DNA of 64,000 nt, taken from contig BPKC01000001.1 of the NCBI GenBank assembly GCA_026004935.1, forward strand, positions 62,001 through 126,000, written 5' to 3'. This DNA is from Rhodothalassiaceae bacterium (GTDB lineage: Bacteria > Pseudomonadota > Alphaproteobacteria > Sphingomonadales > Rhodothalassiaceae). Positions 17,287-26,482 of this stretch are shown one piece after another (the first letter of the stretch is position 1; every line of letters starts with the position of its first letter). The position numbers and the translations under genes are program-made. The notes under the pieces were generated by a model. The model ran no database searches, was not told the DNA's origin, and worked only from the letters and a program-made list of their open reading frames with translations.

Positions 17287-19305
17287 TTAGAGGCGTTCGC
17301 GGATGCGGGCAAGGATGTCGGCGGGCGCGAAGCCGAGATGCCGGTAGAGATCGCCCGCCGGCGCGCTCTCGCCGAAGCGGTCGAGGCCGGTGATAAGCCC
17401 GTCCGGGCCGACGAAGCGCTCCCAGCCGAGGGGGCTTGCCGCCTCGATCGCGACCCGCAGCACATCGGGCGCGCCCGAGCGCAGGAGCTCATGGCGGTAG
17501 TCTTCATCCTGGGCGAGGAACAGCCGGTCGCAGGGCATCGAGACGACGCGCGCCGGCACGCCGTCCTCCTCCAGCAGCCGGCCGACCTCGGCGGCGGTCG
17601 CGACCTCCGTGCCGGTGGCGATCAGGATCACCCGCGGGTCGGCGGAAGCCTCCTTCAGCACATAGGCGCCGCGCGCCGAGCGGTTTTCGGCCGCATCGGT
17701 TCGCAGCGCCGGCGTGCCCTGGCGCGAGAGCGCGAGAAGCGTCGGCCCGTCCGTGCGCGCCAGCGCGAGCTCCCAGCATTCCGCCGTCTCGACCGGATCG
17801 CCCGGGCGCATCACCCACAGGTTCGGCATCGCCCGCAGGGATGCCAGATGCTCGATCGGCTGGTGCGTGGGGCCGTCCTCGCCGAGCCCGATCGAATCAT
17901 GGGTCATGACATGGACGACCGGCTGACCCATCAGCGCCGCCAGGCGGATCGCCGGCCGGCAGTAGTCGGAGAACACGAGGAATGTGCCGCCGTAGGGTCT
18001 GAAGCCCCGGTGGAGCGCCATCCCGTTCATCGCCGCCGCCATCGCGTGCTCGCGCACGCCGTAGTGGATGTAGCGGCCGCCGAAGCGCCCGGGCGCGATC
18101 GCCTCCATGCCCCTGGCGAGCGTGTTGTTCGAGCCGGTCAGATCCGCCGAGCCGCCGACAAGCTCCGGGATGACGGGTGCCAGCGCATCGAGCACGAGGC
18201 CGGAGGCCTTGCGGGTGGCCATCTTCGGCCGTTCGGCGGCGAATTTTTCCCTGAGCGCCGCCAGACTCCCGCGCCAGCCCTCCGGAAGCCGCCGCTCCTG
18301 CCGGCGCAGAAAGTCCGCCCGCCGGGCTTCCGGCAGAGCCTCGAGCCGCGCCTTCCAGTCCTCGTAGACCGGCGCGCCGCGCGCGCCCGCCTTGCGCCAG
18401 GCCGCGAGAATGGGCGCGGGAATCTCGAATGGCGGCGCGGTCCAGCCGAGGCGCTCTTTTGCGGCCGCCGCCTCCTCGGGGCCGAGCGGGGCGCCGTGGC
18501 TGTCGGCGGTGCCGGCCTTGTGCGGGGCGCCGTAGCCGATGACCGTGCGGCAGGCGATGAGCACCGGCCGCTCGGCGGCCACCGCCTCCGCGAGCGCCGC
18601 CTCGATCGCGACGGGATCATGGCCGTCCACGACCATGGTCTCCCAGCCATAGGCCGCGAAGCGGGCGCAGACGTCCTCGGAGGTCGCAAGCCTCGTGGAT
18701 CCGTCGATGGAGATCCCGTTGTCGTCGAAGAGCACGACGAGCCGGTCGAGCTCGAGATGGCCGGCGAGCGCCGCCGCCTCGTGCGAGATGCCCTCCATCA
18801 GGTCACCGTCGGAGGCGACGACCCAGGTGCGGTGGTCGCAGATCTCCGGGTTGCGCGCGGCCTCCATGCGCTCGGCGATCGCCATGCCGACGGCGGTGGC
18901 AAGACCCTGGCCCAGCGGCCCCGTCGTCGTCTCGACCCCGGGAAGCAGGCCGTATTCGGGATGGCCGGCACAGGGGCTGCCGAGCTGGCGGAAATTCCGG
19001 ATGTCCTCGATCGTGGGCCGCGCAAAGCCCGTCAGATACAAGAGCGCATAAAGCAGCATCGAGCCGTGGCCGGCGGACAGCACGAAGCGGTCGCGGTCCG
19101 GCCAGTCGGGATGGCGGGGGTCGAAGCGCAGAAACTTCGTCCACAGCACGGTGGCGACATCGGCGAAGCCCATGGGCATGCCGGGATGGCCGGAGCGGGC
19201 CGCCTCGACGGCGTCTATGGCGAGCGCGCGGATGGCGTTCGCCATCTCGCGGTGGCCGACGGTCGCGGTCCGCTCGGCGGGGGAAGCGGGTTCCGGGGCG
19301 CGCAT
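17287..19305 (-). CDS. tkt: Transketolase
   Basis: 672-residue thiamine-diphosphate enzyme of the pentose phosphate pathway. Domains in order: ThDP-binding N-domain (MANAIRALAIDAVEAARSGHPGMPMG, then GHGSMLLYALLYL and the GDGxxMEGxxxEA-like SDGDLMEGISHEAAALAGH), a pyrimidine domain with FGVREHAM-like YGVREHAMAAAMNG, and a C-terminal domain. I chose ATG 19305 because a GAAGGA ribosome-binding site lies 9 bases upstream; ATG 19314 is an alternative three codons earlier. It heads tkt-gap-pgk, divergent from the coiled-coil/zapA operon. Confidence 0.95.
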   Translation of the reverse strand: MRAPEPASPAERTATVGHREMANAIRALAIDAVEAARSGHPGMPMGFADVATVLWTKFLRFDPRHPDWPDRDRFVLSAGHGSMLLYALLYLTGFARPTIEDIRNFRQLGSPCAGHPEYGLLPGVETTTGPLGQGLATAVGMAIAERMEAARNPEICDHRTWVVASDGDLMEGISHEAAALAGHLELDRLVVLFDDNGISIDGSTRLATSEDVCARFAAYGWETMVVDGHDPVAIEAALAEAVAAERPVLIACRTVIGYGAPHKAGTADSHGAPLGPEEAAAAKERLGWTAPPFEIPAPILAAWRKAGARGAPVYEDWKARLEALPEARRADFLRRQERRLPEGWRGSLAALREKFAAERPKMATRKASGLVLDALAPVIPELVGGSADLTGSNNTLARGMEAIAPGRFGGRYIHYGVREHAMAAAMNGMALHRGFRPYGGTFLVFSDYCRPAIRLAALMGQPVVHVMTHDSIGLGEDGPTHQPIEHLASLRAMPNLWVMRPGDPVETAECWELALARTDGPTLLALSRQGTPALRTDAAENRSARGAYVLKEASADPRVILIATGTEVATAAEVGRLLEEDGVPARVVSMPCDRLFLAQDEDYRHELLRSGAPDVLRVAIEAASPLGWERFVGPDGLITGLDRFGESAPAGDLYRHLGFAPADILARIRERL

Positions 19306-19511
19306 TCCTCGCATTCCTTCGCGTCTGATGCGGAGCACATTCCTGGACCGGGCGCGCGGCGGCTTCGCGCCGTTGGGGGCCGGCCTTGCGCCCGGGGCTT
19401 GCAAGCCGGTGCGGGCGCGCCGCACAATGGTCAAGCCGCCGGGCAAGGTCAAGGCGCATGGCGCGCCATCCCGGCCGGCGCCCCGAGGGTTGCGAAGGGG
19501 AAGGATCGGCC

Positions 19512-19814
19512 ATGGCGGGCGCGCGCGATACCGCTCTGCCGCCGCCGCTTGCGGAATCCGTCGCGCGGCTCGAGGCGGCCGTGAAGGCGGCCGCGCGCGC
19601 GCGCGCGGCGCTGGCCGAGCGCTGCCGGCGGCTGGAGGCGGAGCGCGACTCGGCCGAGGCGGCGCGGCGCGCGGCCGAAGCGCAGGCCGCCCGGCGCATC
19701 GGCGCGCTCGAGGCCGAGATCGCGGGCCTCGAACGCCAACTCGCCGCCGCCCGGGCCGAGATCGACCGCCTCATCACCGATCTCGAGGTGCTTTCTGGCG
19801 AGAAGGACGCCTGA
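19512..19814 (+). CDS. Small coiled-coil protein upstream of zapA
   Basis: 100-residue protein that is almost entirely one Ala/Glu/Arg-rich coiled coil (about residues 15-95), with no membrane segment or signal peptide. The ATG at 19512 has a GGGGAAGGA site upstream, and its stop overlaps the zapA start (TGATG), so the two are translationally coupled. Small coiled-coil genes (DUF4164-like) precede zapA in several alphaproteobacteria; a role in Z-ring assembly beside ZapA is an inference from position. Confidence 0.72.
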   Translation: MAGARDTALPPPLAESVARLEAAVKAAARARAALAERCRRLEAERDSAEAARRAAEAQAARRIGALEAEIAGLERQLAAARAEIDRLITDLEVLSGEKDA

Positions 19815-20113
19815 TGGCCGAGGTGACGGTGAGCATCATGGAGCGCCGCTACCGCATCGCCTGCCGCGACGGCGACGAGGAGCGCATCCTCGCGCTCGCC
19901 GCCGAGATCGACCGGCGCGCGCGCGAGATCGAGTCCCGCATCGGCCCGCAGGGCGAAGGGCGGCTGCTGGTGGCGGTCGCACTGCTGCTCGCGGACGAGC
20001 TGGAGGATGCGCGCGCGGGCGCGGGCGTCCTTGCGGCGGGGCAGGCCGAGCGGCTTGCGGCGCGTCTTGACGCGCTCGCCGAGAGCCTTGCATCGGCGGA
20101 CGGGGCGTCCTAA
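19814..20113 (+). CDS. zapA: Cell division protein ZapA
   Basis: 99-residue ZapA: an N-terminal beta-strand domain (AEVTVSIMERRYRIACRDGDEERIL, with the family CxxGxE-like core) and a C-terminal coiled coil. ZapA binds FtsZ and cross-links protofilaments at the division site. It is coupled to the upstream coiled-coil gene and is followed by a 6S RNA candidate and the 5-formyl-THF cyclo-ligase gene, the classic zapA-ssrS-fau order. Confidence 0.88.
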   Translation: MAEVTVSIMERRYRIACRDGDEERILALAAEIDRRAREIESRIGPQGEGRLLVAVALLLADELEDARAGAGVLAAGQAERLAARLDALAESLASADGAS

Positions 20114-20161
20114 CTCCGTCGGCGGCGGACGCTGGCGGATGCGTGAGCCGATGCGTTGAAT

Positions 20162-20312
20162 CCCCGGGGCGACAGTCACGGATGAAGGGAGCTGTCCCTG
20201 ACCGGGCTTCCGGGTCCGGTCACACGGCGCCCACCTGGTGCTTCAGGCGCCGGTGGATCAAGAACCGGCCACGGTCACGCCGGCTCCGCCCTTCGTGCCG
20301 GACGGCCCGGGG
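20162..20312 (+). ncRNA. ssrS: 6S RNA candidate
   Basis: The 249-bp gap between zapA and the cyclo-ligase gene can fold into one long rod. CCCCGGGG at 20162-20169 pairs with GCCCGGGG at 20305-20312; GTCACGGATGAAGGGAGC just inside pairs with GCTCC..CCCTTCGTGCCGGAC on the 3' arm. A central region follows with a small 5' hairpin (GACCGG...CCGGTC), then an apical hairpin CCACCTGGTGC-TTCAG-GCGCCGGTGG. Size (about 150 nt), closed stem with central bubble, and position between zapA and fau all fit alphaproteobacterial 6S RNA, which binds sigma70-RNA polymerase. The exact ends are estimated. Confidence 0.72.
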
Positions 20313-20362
20313 CGTCGGCGGCTCCGGGGCGCGACGCGACGCAACGGAAGGAGCCGGAATCG

Positions 20363-20965
20363 GTGGCCGCGGACCCATCCATCGCACGGGCGAAGGCGGC
20401 GCTGCGGCGCGAGATGGCGGCGCGCTGCCGGGCGCTGGCGGCCGGGGCCGGAACGCGGGCGGCGCTCTCGCTGGCGGACCAGGGTCTCAGCGCCCTGCCC
20501 GATCCTTCAGGCCGCCGCATCGCCGGCTATCTGCCGTTCGACGACGAGATCGATCCGCTGCCCCTCATGACGGCGCTGGCCGCGCGCGGGGCGGCGCTGC
20601 TGCTGCCGGTGGTGCGGGCGCCGGACGCCCCCCTCGAATTCCGGCGCTGGCGGCCCGGCGATCGGACGGTGCGGGGCCTTCACGGCAATGCGGAGCCGGC
20701 GGCGGACGCGGCGGTCGACGAGCCGGACTGGGTGCTGGTGCCGCTGCGGGCCTTCGACCGGCGGGGCGGCCGCCTGGGCCGCGGGCGCGGCTGCTACGAC
20801 CGCACGCTTGCCGGCCTCAGGGCCCGCGGCGCATGGCTGGTCGGGCTCGCCTTCGCCTGCCAGGAGGTGGACGCCGTGCCGATGGAGCCCCATGATGTCG
20901 CGCTCGATGCGGTGCTGACGGAAGCGGGGCTCGTCACCTGCGCGCCGCAAAGGCGGGATGGGTGA
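20363..20965 (+). CDS. 5-formyltetrahydrofolate cyclo-ligase
   Basis: 200-residue enzyme (MTHFS; called fau or ygfA elsewhere) converting 5-formyl-THF to 5,10-methenyl-THF with ATP. The signature is GRLGRGRGCYDRTL at about residues 134-147; GYLPFDDEIDPLPL near residue 55 and LVPLRAFDRRGGRLG precede it. GTG 20363 is the likely start, with GGAAGGAG 9 bases upstream. It follows the 6S RNA candidate, as in many proteobacteria, where the two can be processed from one transcript. Confidence 0.9.
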   Translation: MAADPSIARAKAALRREMAARCRALAAGAGTRAALSLADQGLSALPDPSGRRIAGYLPFDDEIDPLPLMTALAARGAALLLPVVRAPDAPLEFRRWRPGDRTVRGLHGNAEPAADAAVDEPDWVLVPLRAFDRRGGRLGRGRGCYDRTLAGLRARGAWLVGLAFACQEVDAVPMEPHDVALDAVLTEAGLVTCAPQRRDG

Positions 20966-21003
20966 GCCGCGGACCGGCCGCTGGCAGAAGAAGAGGAGAA
21001 GGC

Positions 21004-21846
21004 GTGCGGATTCTGTTTCTCGGCGACATCGTGGGGCGCGCGGCGCGCGAGGCGGTGATCGCCATGGTTCCCCGCTGGCGGCGCGCCTGGGGGCTCGATG
21101 CGGTGATCGCGAACGGCGAGAACGCCGCGGCCGGCTTCGGCATCACGGCGAAGATCGCCGAGGCGCTGTTCGCCGCCGGCATCGATGTCATCACCACCGG
21201 CAACCACGTCTTCGACCAGCGCGAGACGCTGGGCTTCATAGACGACATGCCGCGGCTGCTCAGGCCCTTGAACTACCCGCCGGCGACCCCCGGACGGGGG
21301 CATGCCCTGGTGGAGCTCGCCGACGGGCGCCGGCTGCTCGTCGTCAACGTCATGGGCCGGGTGTTCATGCCCGCCTTCGACTGTCCGTTCCGGGCGGTGG
21401 ACGCGGTGCTGGAGGCGCATCCGCTCGGCCGGGCCGTGGATGCCGTCGTCGTCGACATGCACGGCGAGGCGACCAGCGAGAAGATGGCCATGGGCCATTT
21501 CTGCGCCGGCCGCGCCTCGCTCGTCGTCGGCACCCATTCGCATGTGCCCACGGCCGACACGATGATCCTGGACGGCGGCACCGCCTATCAGACGGACGCG
21601 GGCATGTGCGGCGACTATGATTCGGTGATCGGCATGGACCGGGAGGAGCCGATCCGCCGCTTCGTCGAGGGCTTTCCCGTCGGCCGGCGCTTCGAGCCGG
21701 CTCTCGGCGAGCCGAGCCTGTGCGGCGTCGTGGTCGAGACGCGCGCCGACGGCCGCGCGGAGCGCGTCGCGCCGCTGCGCTGGGGCGGCCGTCTGGCCCC
21801 GACCGTCCCCGCCTGGCTGCCGCCTTTGGTTGAGGGCGCGGATTAG
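21004..21846 (+). CDS. YmdB-family metallophosphoesterase (TIGR00282 type)
   Basis: 280-residue calcineurin-like phosphoesterase. Metal-binding motifs appear in order: FLGDIVGRAAR (Asp), ANGENAAAGFG (Asn/Glu), TTGNHVFDQRE (Asn-His), VDMHGEATSEK (His) and VGTHSHVPTAD (two His). Bacillus YmdB hydrolyses 2',3'- and 3',5'-cAMP and affects motility and biofilm; the role here is by homology. The GTG at 21004 has an AAGAGGAGAA site directly upstream. An earlier GTG at 20962 overlaps the previous stop but would add 14 atypical residues. Confidence 0.87.
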   Translation: MRILFLGDIVGRAAREAVIAMVPRWRRAWGLDAVIANGENAAAGFGITAKIAEALFAAGIDVITTGNHVFDQRETLGFIDDMPRLLRPLNYPPATPGRGHALVELADGRRLLVVNVMGRVFMPAFDCPFRAVDAVLEAHPLGRAVDAVVVDMHGEATSEKMAMGHFCAGRASLVVGTHSHVPTADTMILDGGTAYQTDAGMCGDYDSVIGMDREEPIRRFVEGFPVGRRFEPALGEPSLCGVVVETRADGRAERVAPLRWGGRLAPTVPAWLPPLVEGAD

Positions 21847-21988
21847 GGGCGCCTCGGGGCCCCGTGCCGCAGGTCGCCAGGGCGTGAGCGCTCCGCCTTC
21901 GGCCGCCGAATACCGCCGCGACGGACGACGCAGGGGGATGCCCGCAGCCGGTCATCCCCCGTGCGCCGGATCAGACTGACGTCGGCCC

Positions 21989-22255
21989 TCAGTGGCACTC
22001 GGGCAGATTGTCGAGATTGTTGCGGGGATCGCCGTCCGGTTCGGTGCGCAGATATTTGCCTGTGGGGCCATTCACCACTTCGATGTATGTCGGGCTGGTT
22101 CCCGGCGCCTGCACATAGCAGCGATAGATGTCGTTCTCGATGTGGTAGATGGCCTCATCCTTCGTCACGATCCCCCAATCATGTGGGTTCCCGATATGGG
22201 TGATGTCCCCATATCTGTCGTGGTTTGCGCAGGTTACTCTACGGTCTCTCGCCAT
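21989..22255 (-). CDS. DUF3892 domain protein
   Basis: 88-residue protein recognised as DUF3892 by its order of blocks: RRVTCANHD, ITHIGNPHDWGIVTKDEAIYHIE, then YIEVVNGPTGKYLRTEPDGDPRNNLDNLPEC. The function is unknown. Base composition is visibly poorer in G and C than either neighbour, and codon choice is less biased, suggesting relatively recent acquisition. A GAAAGGG site sits 6-7 bases before ATG 22255, and a good sigma70-type promoter lies upstream, so it is probably transcribed alone. Confidence 0.78.
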   Translation of the reverse strand: MARDRRVTCANHDRYGDITHIGNPHDWGIVTKDEAIYHIENDIYRCYVQAPGTSPTYIEVVNGPTGKYLRTEPDGDPRNNLDNLPECH

Positions 22256-22302
22256 ATATCGGCCCTTTCTTCGTCGACGACTGCACCCGATCGCGCCCCA
22301 GT

Positions 22303-22331
22303 GATCTATGAATGCGCGCGGGAGTATTCAA
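22303..22331 (-). promoter_or_regulatory. Sigma70-type promoter of the DUF3892 gene
   Basis: On the minus strand TTGAAT (22331-22326) is separated by exactly 17 bases from TAGATC (22308-22303), giving reasonable -35 and -10 boxes. Transcription would begin near 22296, about 40 bases before the start codon. The surrounding AT-rich patch stands out from the GC-rich background. Confidence 0.5.
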
Positions 22332-22461
22332 GAGAACACGCGCGAAAATTTATATCCGCGGCGGGGCGACGCGGCCCGCCGCATCCCGCTTGGGGCGGAG
22401 CGGGCGGGCGGCATCGCGCGGCGCCAACCGGCTGCGCAAGCAAGGGATGGGCGCAGGCGCG

Positions 22462-22977
22462 CTAGACCATCTCGTCGATGCGCTCGGGCGGCAGCGAGCC
22501 CGGGATGATGACGAGCGGGCAGGGAAGCTCGGCCACCAGCGGCCCGGAGAAATAGTCGACGAGCGGGCCCGGGTCGCCGGTGGTGCTGGCGCCGAGGATC
22601 AGCGCGAAAAGATCGTCGCGCTCCTTGAGGAAGTCCAGCAGCGCCTGCCTGGGTTCGCCCTCGCGGATCACGATCTCAGGCCGCACCCCCGAATAGGCGT
22701 AGACGCGCGCGGCCACCTCCTCCAGCATCGCGCGGGCTTCCTGAAGCCGCTCCTCGCGCATGTGCTCGGCCACGGTCATCCAGCTCTGGAAGTCGCCGGG
22801 CGGAATGGCGTGGAACAGGATGAGCCGGCCGCCGCGCACATGCGCCGCCCGGCCCGAGGCGAATCGGAGCGCAAGCTCCGATTCGGGCGAGCCGTCGATG
22901 ACGACGACGAAGGAACGCGGGCGTTCCGTCTCCTCCTTCAGCCGGGCGCCGGCCAGCATGTCCTCGGTCCTGCCCAT
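22462..22977 (-). CDS. Universal stress protein (UspA family)
   Basis: 171-residue single Usp domain. The first strand SFVVVIDGSPESELALRFA carries the ATP-pocket Asp; ILGASTTGDPGPLVDYFSGPLVAELPCPLVIIPGS is the C-terminal G-rich nucleotide loop. The family binds ATP or acts in stress survival; the specific role is unknown. The start is uncertain: ATG 22977 gives a 20-residue leader before the domain, and a start up to 15 codons upstream is also open. It lies downstream of trpS in the same direction, an arrangement seen in other alphaproteobacteria. Confidence 0.85.
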   Translation of the reverse strand: MGRTEDMLAGARLKEETERPRSFVVVIDGSPESELALRFASGRAAHVRGGRLILFHAIPPGDFQSWMTVAEHMREERLQEARAMLEEVAARVYAYSGVRPEIVIREGEPRQALLDFLKERDDLFALILGASTTGDPGPLVDYFSGPLVAELPCPLVIIPGSLPPERIDEMV

Positions 22978-23049
22978 GCCGGCATGCTGGCAAGCGGCGG
23001 CCGCCTTGGCAAGACCGCGCAAAGGCGGACCGGGCCGCCGGCCGCGGCG

Positions 23050-23682
23050 CTAGTAGATGCGGCCCTCCCTCGTCTTGATCTCGACGAGGCGCGTCACCCC
23101 GCTCTCGCCCGGGAAGTTCCGGAACATCGCCTCCACCAGATAGGGCATCACCAGATTGAGCTCGCGCGTCGGCCCCTCGCTCACCGCCCGGCCCTCGAAG
23201 ACGACCCTGCCCGTCTGCCGGTCCCGGATCTTGAGCGAGAGCTGGCGGGTGTAGACCGTCTGCGACTCGATGTCCGGCCCGTAGAAGGGATCATAGATGT
23301 ACGGGTAGAAGAAGCCGTAGTGGTAGGGGTGGAAGTGGCCCAGATAGAAGCCGTAGTAGGGATAGGCGTAGCCGGGCCGCGTCTCGATCTCCACGCGCCC
23401 CTGGTCCACGCCGTAGTCCACCACGACCTCCAGATCCGCCTCCTCGGGCGAAGCGGCAAGCCTGTAGCCGAGCTTGACGAACTCGTCCGCGATCATGCTG
23501 GCATAGGTGCGGAATTCGGGTCCCTCGCGCGCCGGGTCCGCGGGCATGATCACGATCGTGCGGCCCGCCGGCAGGCTTCCCTCGTGAAAGCGGGTGACCT
23601 GGGTTTCCACATGGCGCGCGCAGGCCGCCAGCAGTCCCAGAACCACAAGGGCGAAAACGCCCGCAATCTTGCGCCTCGGCAT
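23050..23682 (-). CDS. DUF4136-type lipoprotein
   Basis: 210-residue secreted lipoprotein. A signal peptide ends in the lipobox LLAAC (lipidated Cys at about C21). The mature part resembles DUF4136: TIVIMPADP, then YASMIADEFVKLGYRLAASPEEADLEVVVDYG, a Tyr/His/Pro/Phe-rich stretch (about 115-145) and LSLKIRDRQTGRVVFEGRAVSEG. The function is unknown. A consensus AGGAGG site supports ATG 23682. The aromatic stretch (PYYGFYLGHFHPYHYGFFYPY) is unusually tyrosine-rich. Confidence 0.8.
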   Translation of the reverse strand: MPRRKIAGVFALVVLGLLAACARHVETQVTRFHEGSLPAGRTIVIMPADPAREGPEFRTYASMIADEFVKLGYRLAASPEEADLEVVVDYGVDQGRVEIETRPGYAYPYYGFYLGHFHPYHYGFFYPYIYDPFYGPDIESQTVYTRQLSLKIRDRQTGRVVFEGRAVSEGPTRELNLVMPYLVEAMFRNFPGESGVTRLVEIKTREGRIY

Positions 23683-23803
23683 CGTCGACCTCCTCCATGA
23701 CCGCAAACCGCCCCCGGTCGCGCGACCGGCGGCACCGATCGTCACTGGATGTAGGATCGCACGGGCCGGATTGCCAGCAGATGAACGACCGCCCGCGCCG
23801 CCT

Positions 23804-24832
23804 TCACCGCAGGAAGCCGACGGCGTCCTTGGCCGCCGCCAGCACCGGCGCCGACAGGGCCGCCGCCTTCTCCGCGCCGGCGGCGAGAATGCGGTCGATC
23901 TCGGCCGGATCCGCCAGCAGCTCGCGCATGCGCCGGGTGATCGGCGAGAGCCGGTCCACCATCACCTCCGTCAGCCTCTTCTTGAGGTCGGCAAATCCCC
24001 GGCCGGCGAATTCCGCCACGACATCCTCGATCGCCCGGTCCTCGAGTGCGGCGAGGATGCCGAGGAGATTGCGGGCCTCGGGCCGGTCCTCCAGCTCCGC
24101 CGGCGTCGCCGGCAGCGGATGGGGGTCCGTCTTCGCCTTGCGGATCTTCTTCGCGATGAGATCGGCGTCGTCCGTCAGATTGATGCGCGAGAGATCGGAC
24201 GGGTCCGACTTGCTCATCTTCCTGGTTCCGTCCTTCAGACTCATCACCCGGGCGCCGGGGCCCTGGATGATCGGCTCGGGCAGCGGGAAGAGCTCGACGC
24301 CGAAGTCGCGGTTGAACTTGCCCGCGATGTCGCGCGCGAGCTCCAGATGCTGCTTCTGGTCCTCGCCCACCGGCACGTGGGTCGCCTGATAGGCGAGGAT
24401 GTCGGCGGCCATGAGGCAGGGATAGGTGTAGAGCCCGACGCTCGCCTTCTCGCGGTCCTTGCCGGCCTTGTCCTTGAACTGGGTCATGCGGTTGAGCCAG
24501 CCGATCCGCGCCACGCATTCGCAGATCCACGCCAGCTCCGCATGGGCCGAGACCCGCGACTGGTTGAAGAGGATCGAGCGCGCCGGGTCCACGCCCGAGG
24601 CGATGTAGGCGGCGGCCGCCTCGCGGGTGCGGTCGGGAAGCGTGCGCGGGTCCTGCCAGACGGTGATCGCGTGCATGTCGACGACGCAGTAGATGCACGC
24701 GTAGTCGTCCTGCAGCCGCGCCCAGTTGCGGAAGGCGCCGAGATAGTTGCCGAGATGCATCGCCCCGCTCGGCTGGGCGCCGGAAAACACCCGGCGTGCG
24801 AATCGGCCCGCGTTCTCTCTCGTCCCGCTCAT
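23804..24832 (-). CDS. trpS: Tryptophanyl-tRNA synthetase
   Basis: 342-residue class I aminoacyl-tRNA synthetase of normal length. The HIGH-equivalent is [10 protein letters not shown] at about 23-32 and the KMSKS loop is exact at about 205-209. VVDMHAITV and [20 protein letters not shown] are TrpRS-specific. It charges tRNA-Trp. It follows murJ by 83 bases in the mutS-glnD-murJ-trpS order. Confidence 0.96.
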   Translation of the reverse strand: MSGTRENAGRFARRVFSGAQPSGAMHLGNYLGAFRNWARLQDDYACIYCVVDMHAITVWQDPRTLPDRTREAAAAYIASGVDPARSILFNQSRVSAHAELAWICECVARIGWLNRMTQFKDKAGKDREKASVGLYTYPCLMAADILAYQATHVPVGEDQKQHLELARDIAGKFNRDFGVELFPLPEPIIQGPGARVMSLKDGTRKMSKSDPSDLSRINLTDDADLIAKKIRKAKTDPHPLPATPAELEDRPEARNLLGILAALEDRAIEDVVAEFAGRGFADLKKRLTEVMVDRLSPITRRMRELLADPAEIDRILAAGAEKAAALSAPVLAAAKDAVGFLR

Positions 24833-24915
24833 GCCGCCCCTCGCGTGATGTCCACCGTCCACCGGCCCCGTGCGGCCGGATCGGCGCGTCTTCATGCAGG
24901 CTTGCCGGACCCCGG

Positions 24916-26454
24916 TCAAGAAGGCGGGCTTGCCCGGGCGGGCGCGCCGAGGCGGCGGTGGAGGCCGAGACCGGCGGCGGCGGCCGCGTAGGCGAGAAGC
25001 CCGGCCGCAACCAGAACGGCCATCGCCGCGGCGGCACCGAGCCCCATGCCCGCAAGAAGATGCCGCAGGGCCGCCAGCACCGCCGCCATCCCGCCGGTCG
25101 CAAGAAGGATGCGCCCAAGGGGGATGTGCGCGAGCAGGCGCCGCGGCAGCCGCCCGCGCCGGCCGAGGATGCGGGCGAGCAGCGCCGTCTGCAGCCAGGC
25201 GGCGAGACTCGTCGCGAGCGCAAGCCCCACATGGCCGAGCCACCAGATCAGCGTCAGGTTGAGGAGGAAATTGGCGCCGAGCGCGGTGAGCGCGATGCGC
25301 GTGGGCGTGCGCGTGTCCTTTTCGGCATAGAACACGGGCACGAGCGCCTTGGTGAGCATGTAGGCGGGCAGCCCGCTCGCATAGGCCATGAGCGCGGCCG
25401 CGGTCGCCCGCGTGTCCGCCGCATCGAAGGCGCCGCGCTGGAACAGCCCCGCGATCAGCGCATCGGGCAGCAGGATCAGCGCCGCCGCCGCCGGCAGCGC
25501 GAGCAGCAGCGTCAGGTTGAGCGCCTGGGCGAGCAGCCGCTCGGCCTCCGCCGGCCGGCCGGCGGCATGCGCGCGGCTCAGGGCCGGCAGCAGCGTGGTG
25601 CCCACCGCGACCCCGATCACCCCGAGCGGCAGCTGGTTCAGCCGGTCGGCGTAGAACAGCCAGCTCAGCGCACCGTCGTCGAGGAAGCTAGCGAGCACGA
25701 CATCGACCATCAGATTGACCTGGGTGATCCCGGCACCCAGCGCCACCGGCAGCATCAGCGTCAGAAGACGCGCGATCCCGGGCGTCCAGCGCGGGCGCAC
25801 GAAGCGCAGCCGGATTCCGGCGCGCGCCGCCGCGAGCACCAGCCAGACGAGCTGGACGATCCCCGCGACGGTGACCGCGAAGGCGAGCCGGCGGGCCGTG
25901 ACCGGCGGTCCGTCCGCAAACAGGAGCAGGGCGGCGATGAAGGTGAGGTTGAGCAGCACGGGCGCGGCCGCCGGCGCCGCGAAGCGGTCGTGGGCGTTCA
26001 GCACGCCCGCCAGCAGCGCGACCAGCGAGATGCACGCAAGATAGGGAAAGGTCAGCCGCGTCAGCTCGACCGCGAGATGCGCCTTGGCCGGATCGTCGAG
26101 AAAGCCGGGCGCGAGCACCGCGATGACGCCGGGCATGGCGATCTGGGCGAGCACGGTGAACAGCAGCAGCACGGCCGAAAGGATCGCGAGCGCCTGCTCG
26201 GCCAGCCGGCGCGCATCGCGGCCGGTCGGATCGCGGGTGCGCGCCTCGGCGTAGAGCGGCACGAAGGCCGCGGAAAACGCCCCTTCCGCGAACAGGCGCC
26301 GGAAGAAGTTGGGCAGCTTGAAGGCGACGAAGAAGGCGTCGGAGGCAAGGCCCGCGCCCAGATGGCGGGCCATCAGCATGTCGCGGACGAAGCCGAGCAC
26401 CCGGCTCAGGAGGGTGAGCGCGGAGACCTGCGACAGATGCCGGATCAACCCCAT
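24916..26454 (-). CDS. murJ: Lipid II flippase MurJ (MviN)
   Basis: 512-residue MOP-superfamily membrane protein with about fourteen helices. Family signatures: [53 protein letters not shown] at the N-terminus (with the functional Arg of the RDM loop) and [30 protein letters not shown] in the middle. It translocates lipid II across the inner membrane for peptidoglycan synthesis. ATG 26454 gives the standard [11 protein letters not shown] opening. It follows glnD by 28 bases. Confidence 0.94.
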   Translation of the reverse strand: MGLIRHLSQVSALTLLSRVLGFVRDMLMARHLGAGLASDAFFVAFKLPNFFRRLFAEGAFSAAFVPLYAEARTRDPTGRDARRLAEQALAILSAVLLLFTVLAQIAMPGVIAVLAPGFLDDPAKAHLAVELTRLTFPYLACISLVALLAGVLNAHDRFAAPAAAPVLLNLTFIAALLLFADGPPVTARRLAFAVTVAGIVQLVWLVLAAARAGIRLRFVRPRWTPGIARLLTLMLPVALGAGITQVNLMVDVVLASFLDDGALSWLFYADRLNQLPLGVIGVAVGTTLLPALSRAHAAGRPAEAERLLAQALNLTLLLALPAAAALILLPDALIAGLFQRGAFDAADTRATAAALMAYASGLPAYMLTKALVPVFYAEKDTRTPTRIALTALGANFLLNLTLIWWLGHVGLALATSLAAWLQTALLARILGRRGRLPRRLLAHIPLGRILLATGGMAAVLAALRHLLAGMGLGAAAAMAVLVAAGLLAYAAAAAGLGLHRRLGAPARASPPS

Positions 26455-26482
26455 GCGCCGCCCCTTCGCGCCCACGCGCTCC

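Noticed and set aside
16363-19584. Plus-strand reading frame of over 1000 codons opposite gap and tkt
   Set aside because: Its translation is His/Arg/Gly/Ala-rich without domains and lies antisense to two well-defined enzymes; it is the usual open shadow in a GC-rich genome.
22309-22345. LexA box (GTTC-N7-GTTC) in the DUF3892 promoter
   Set aside because: Only one GTTC half-site is present; the second half does not match.
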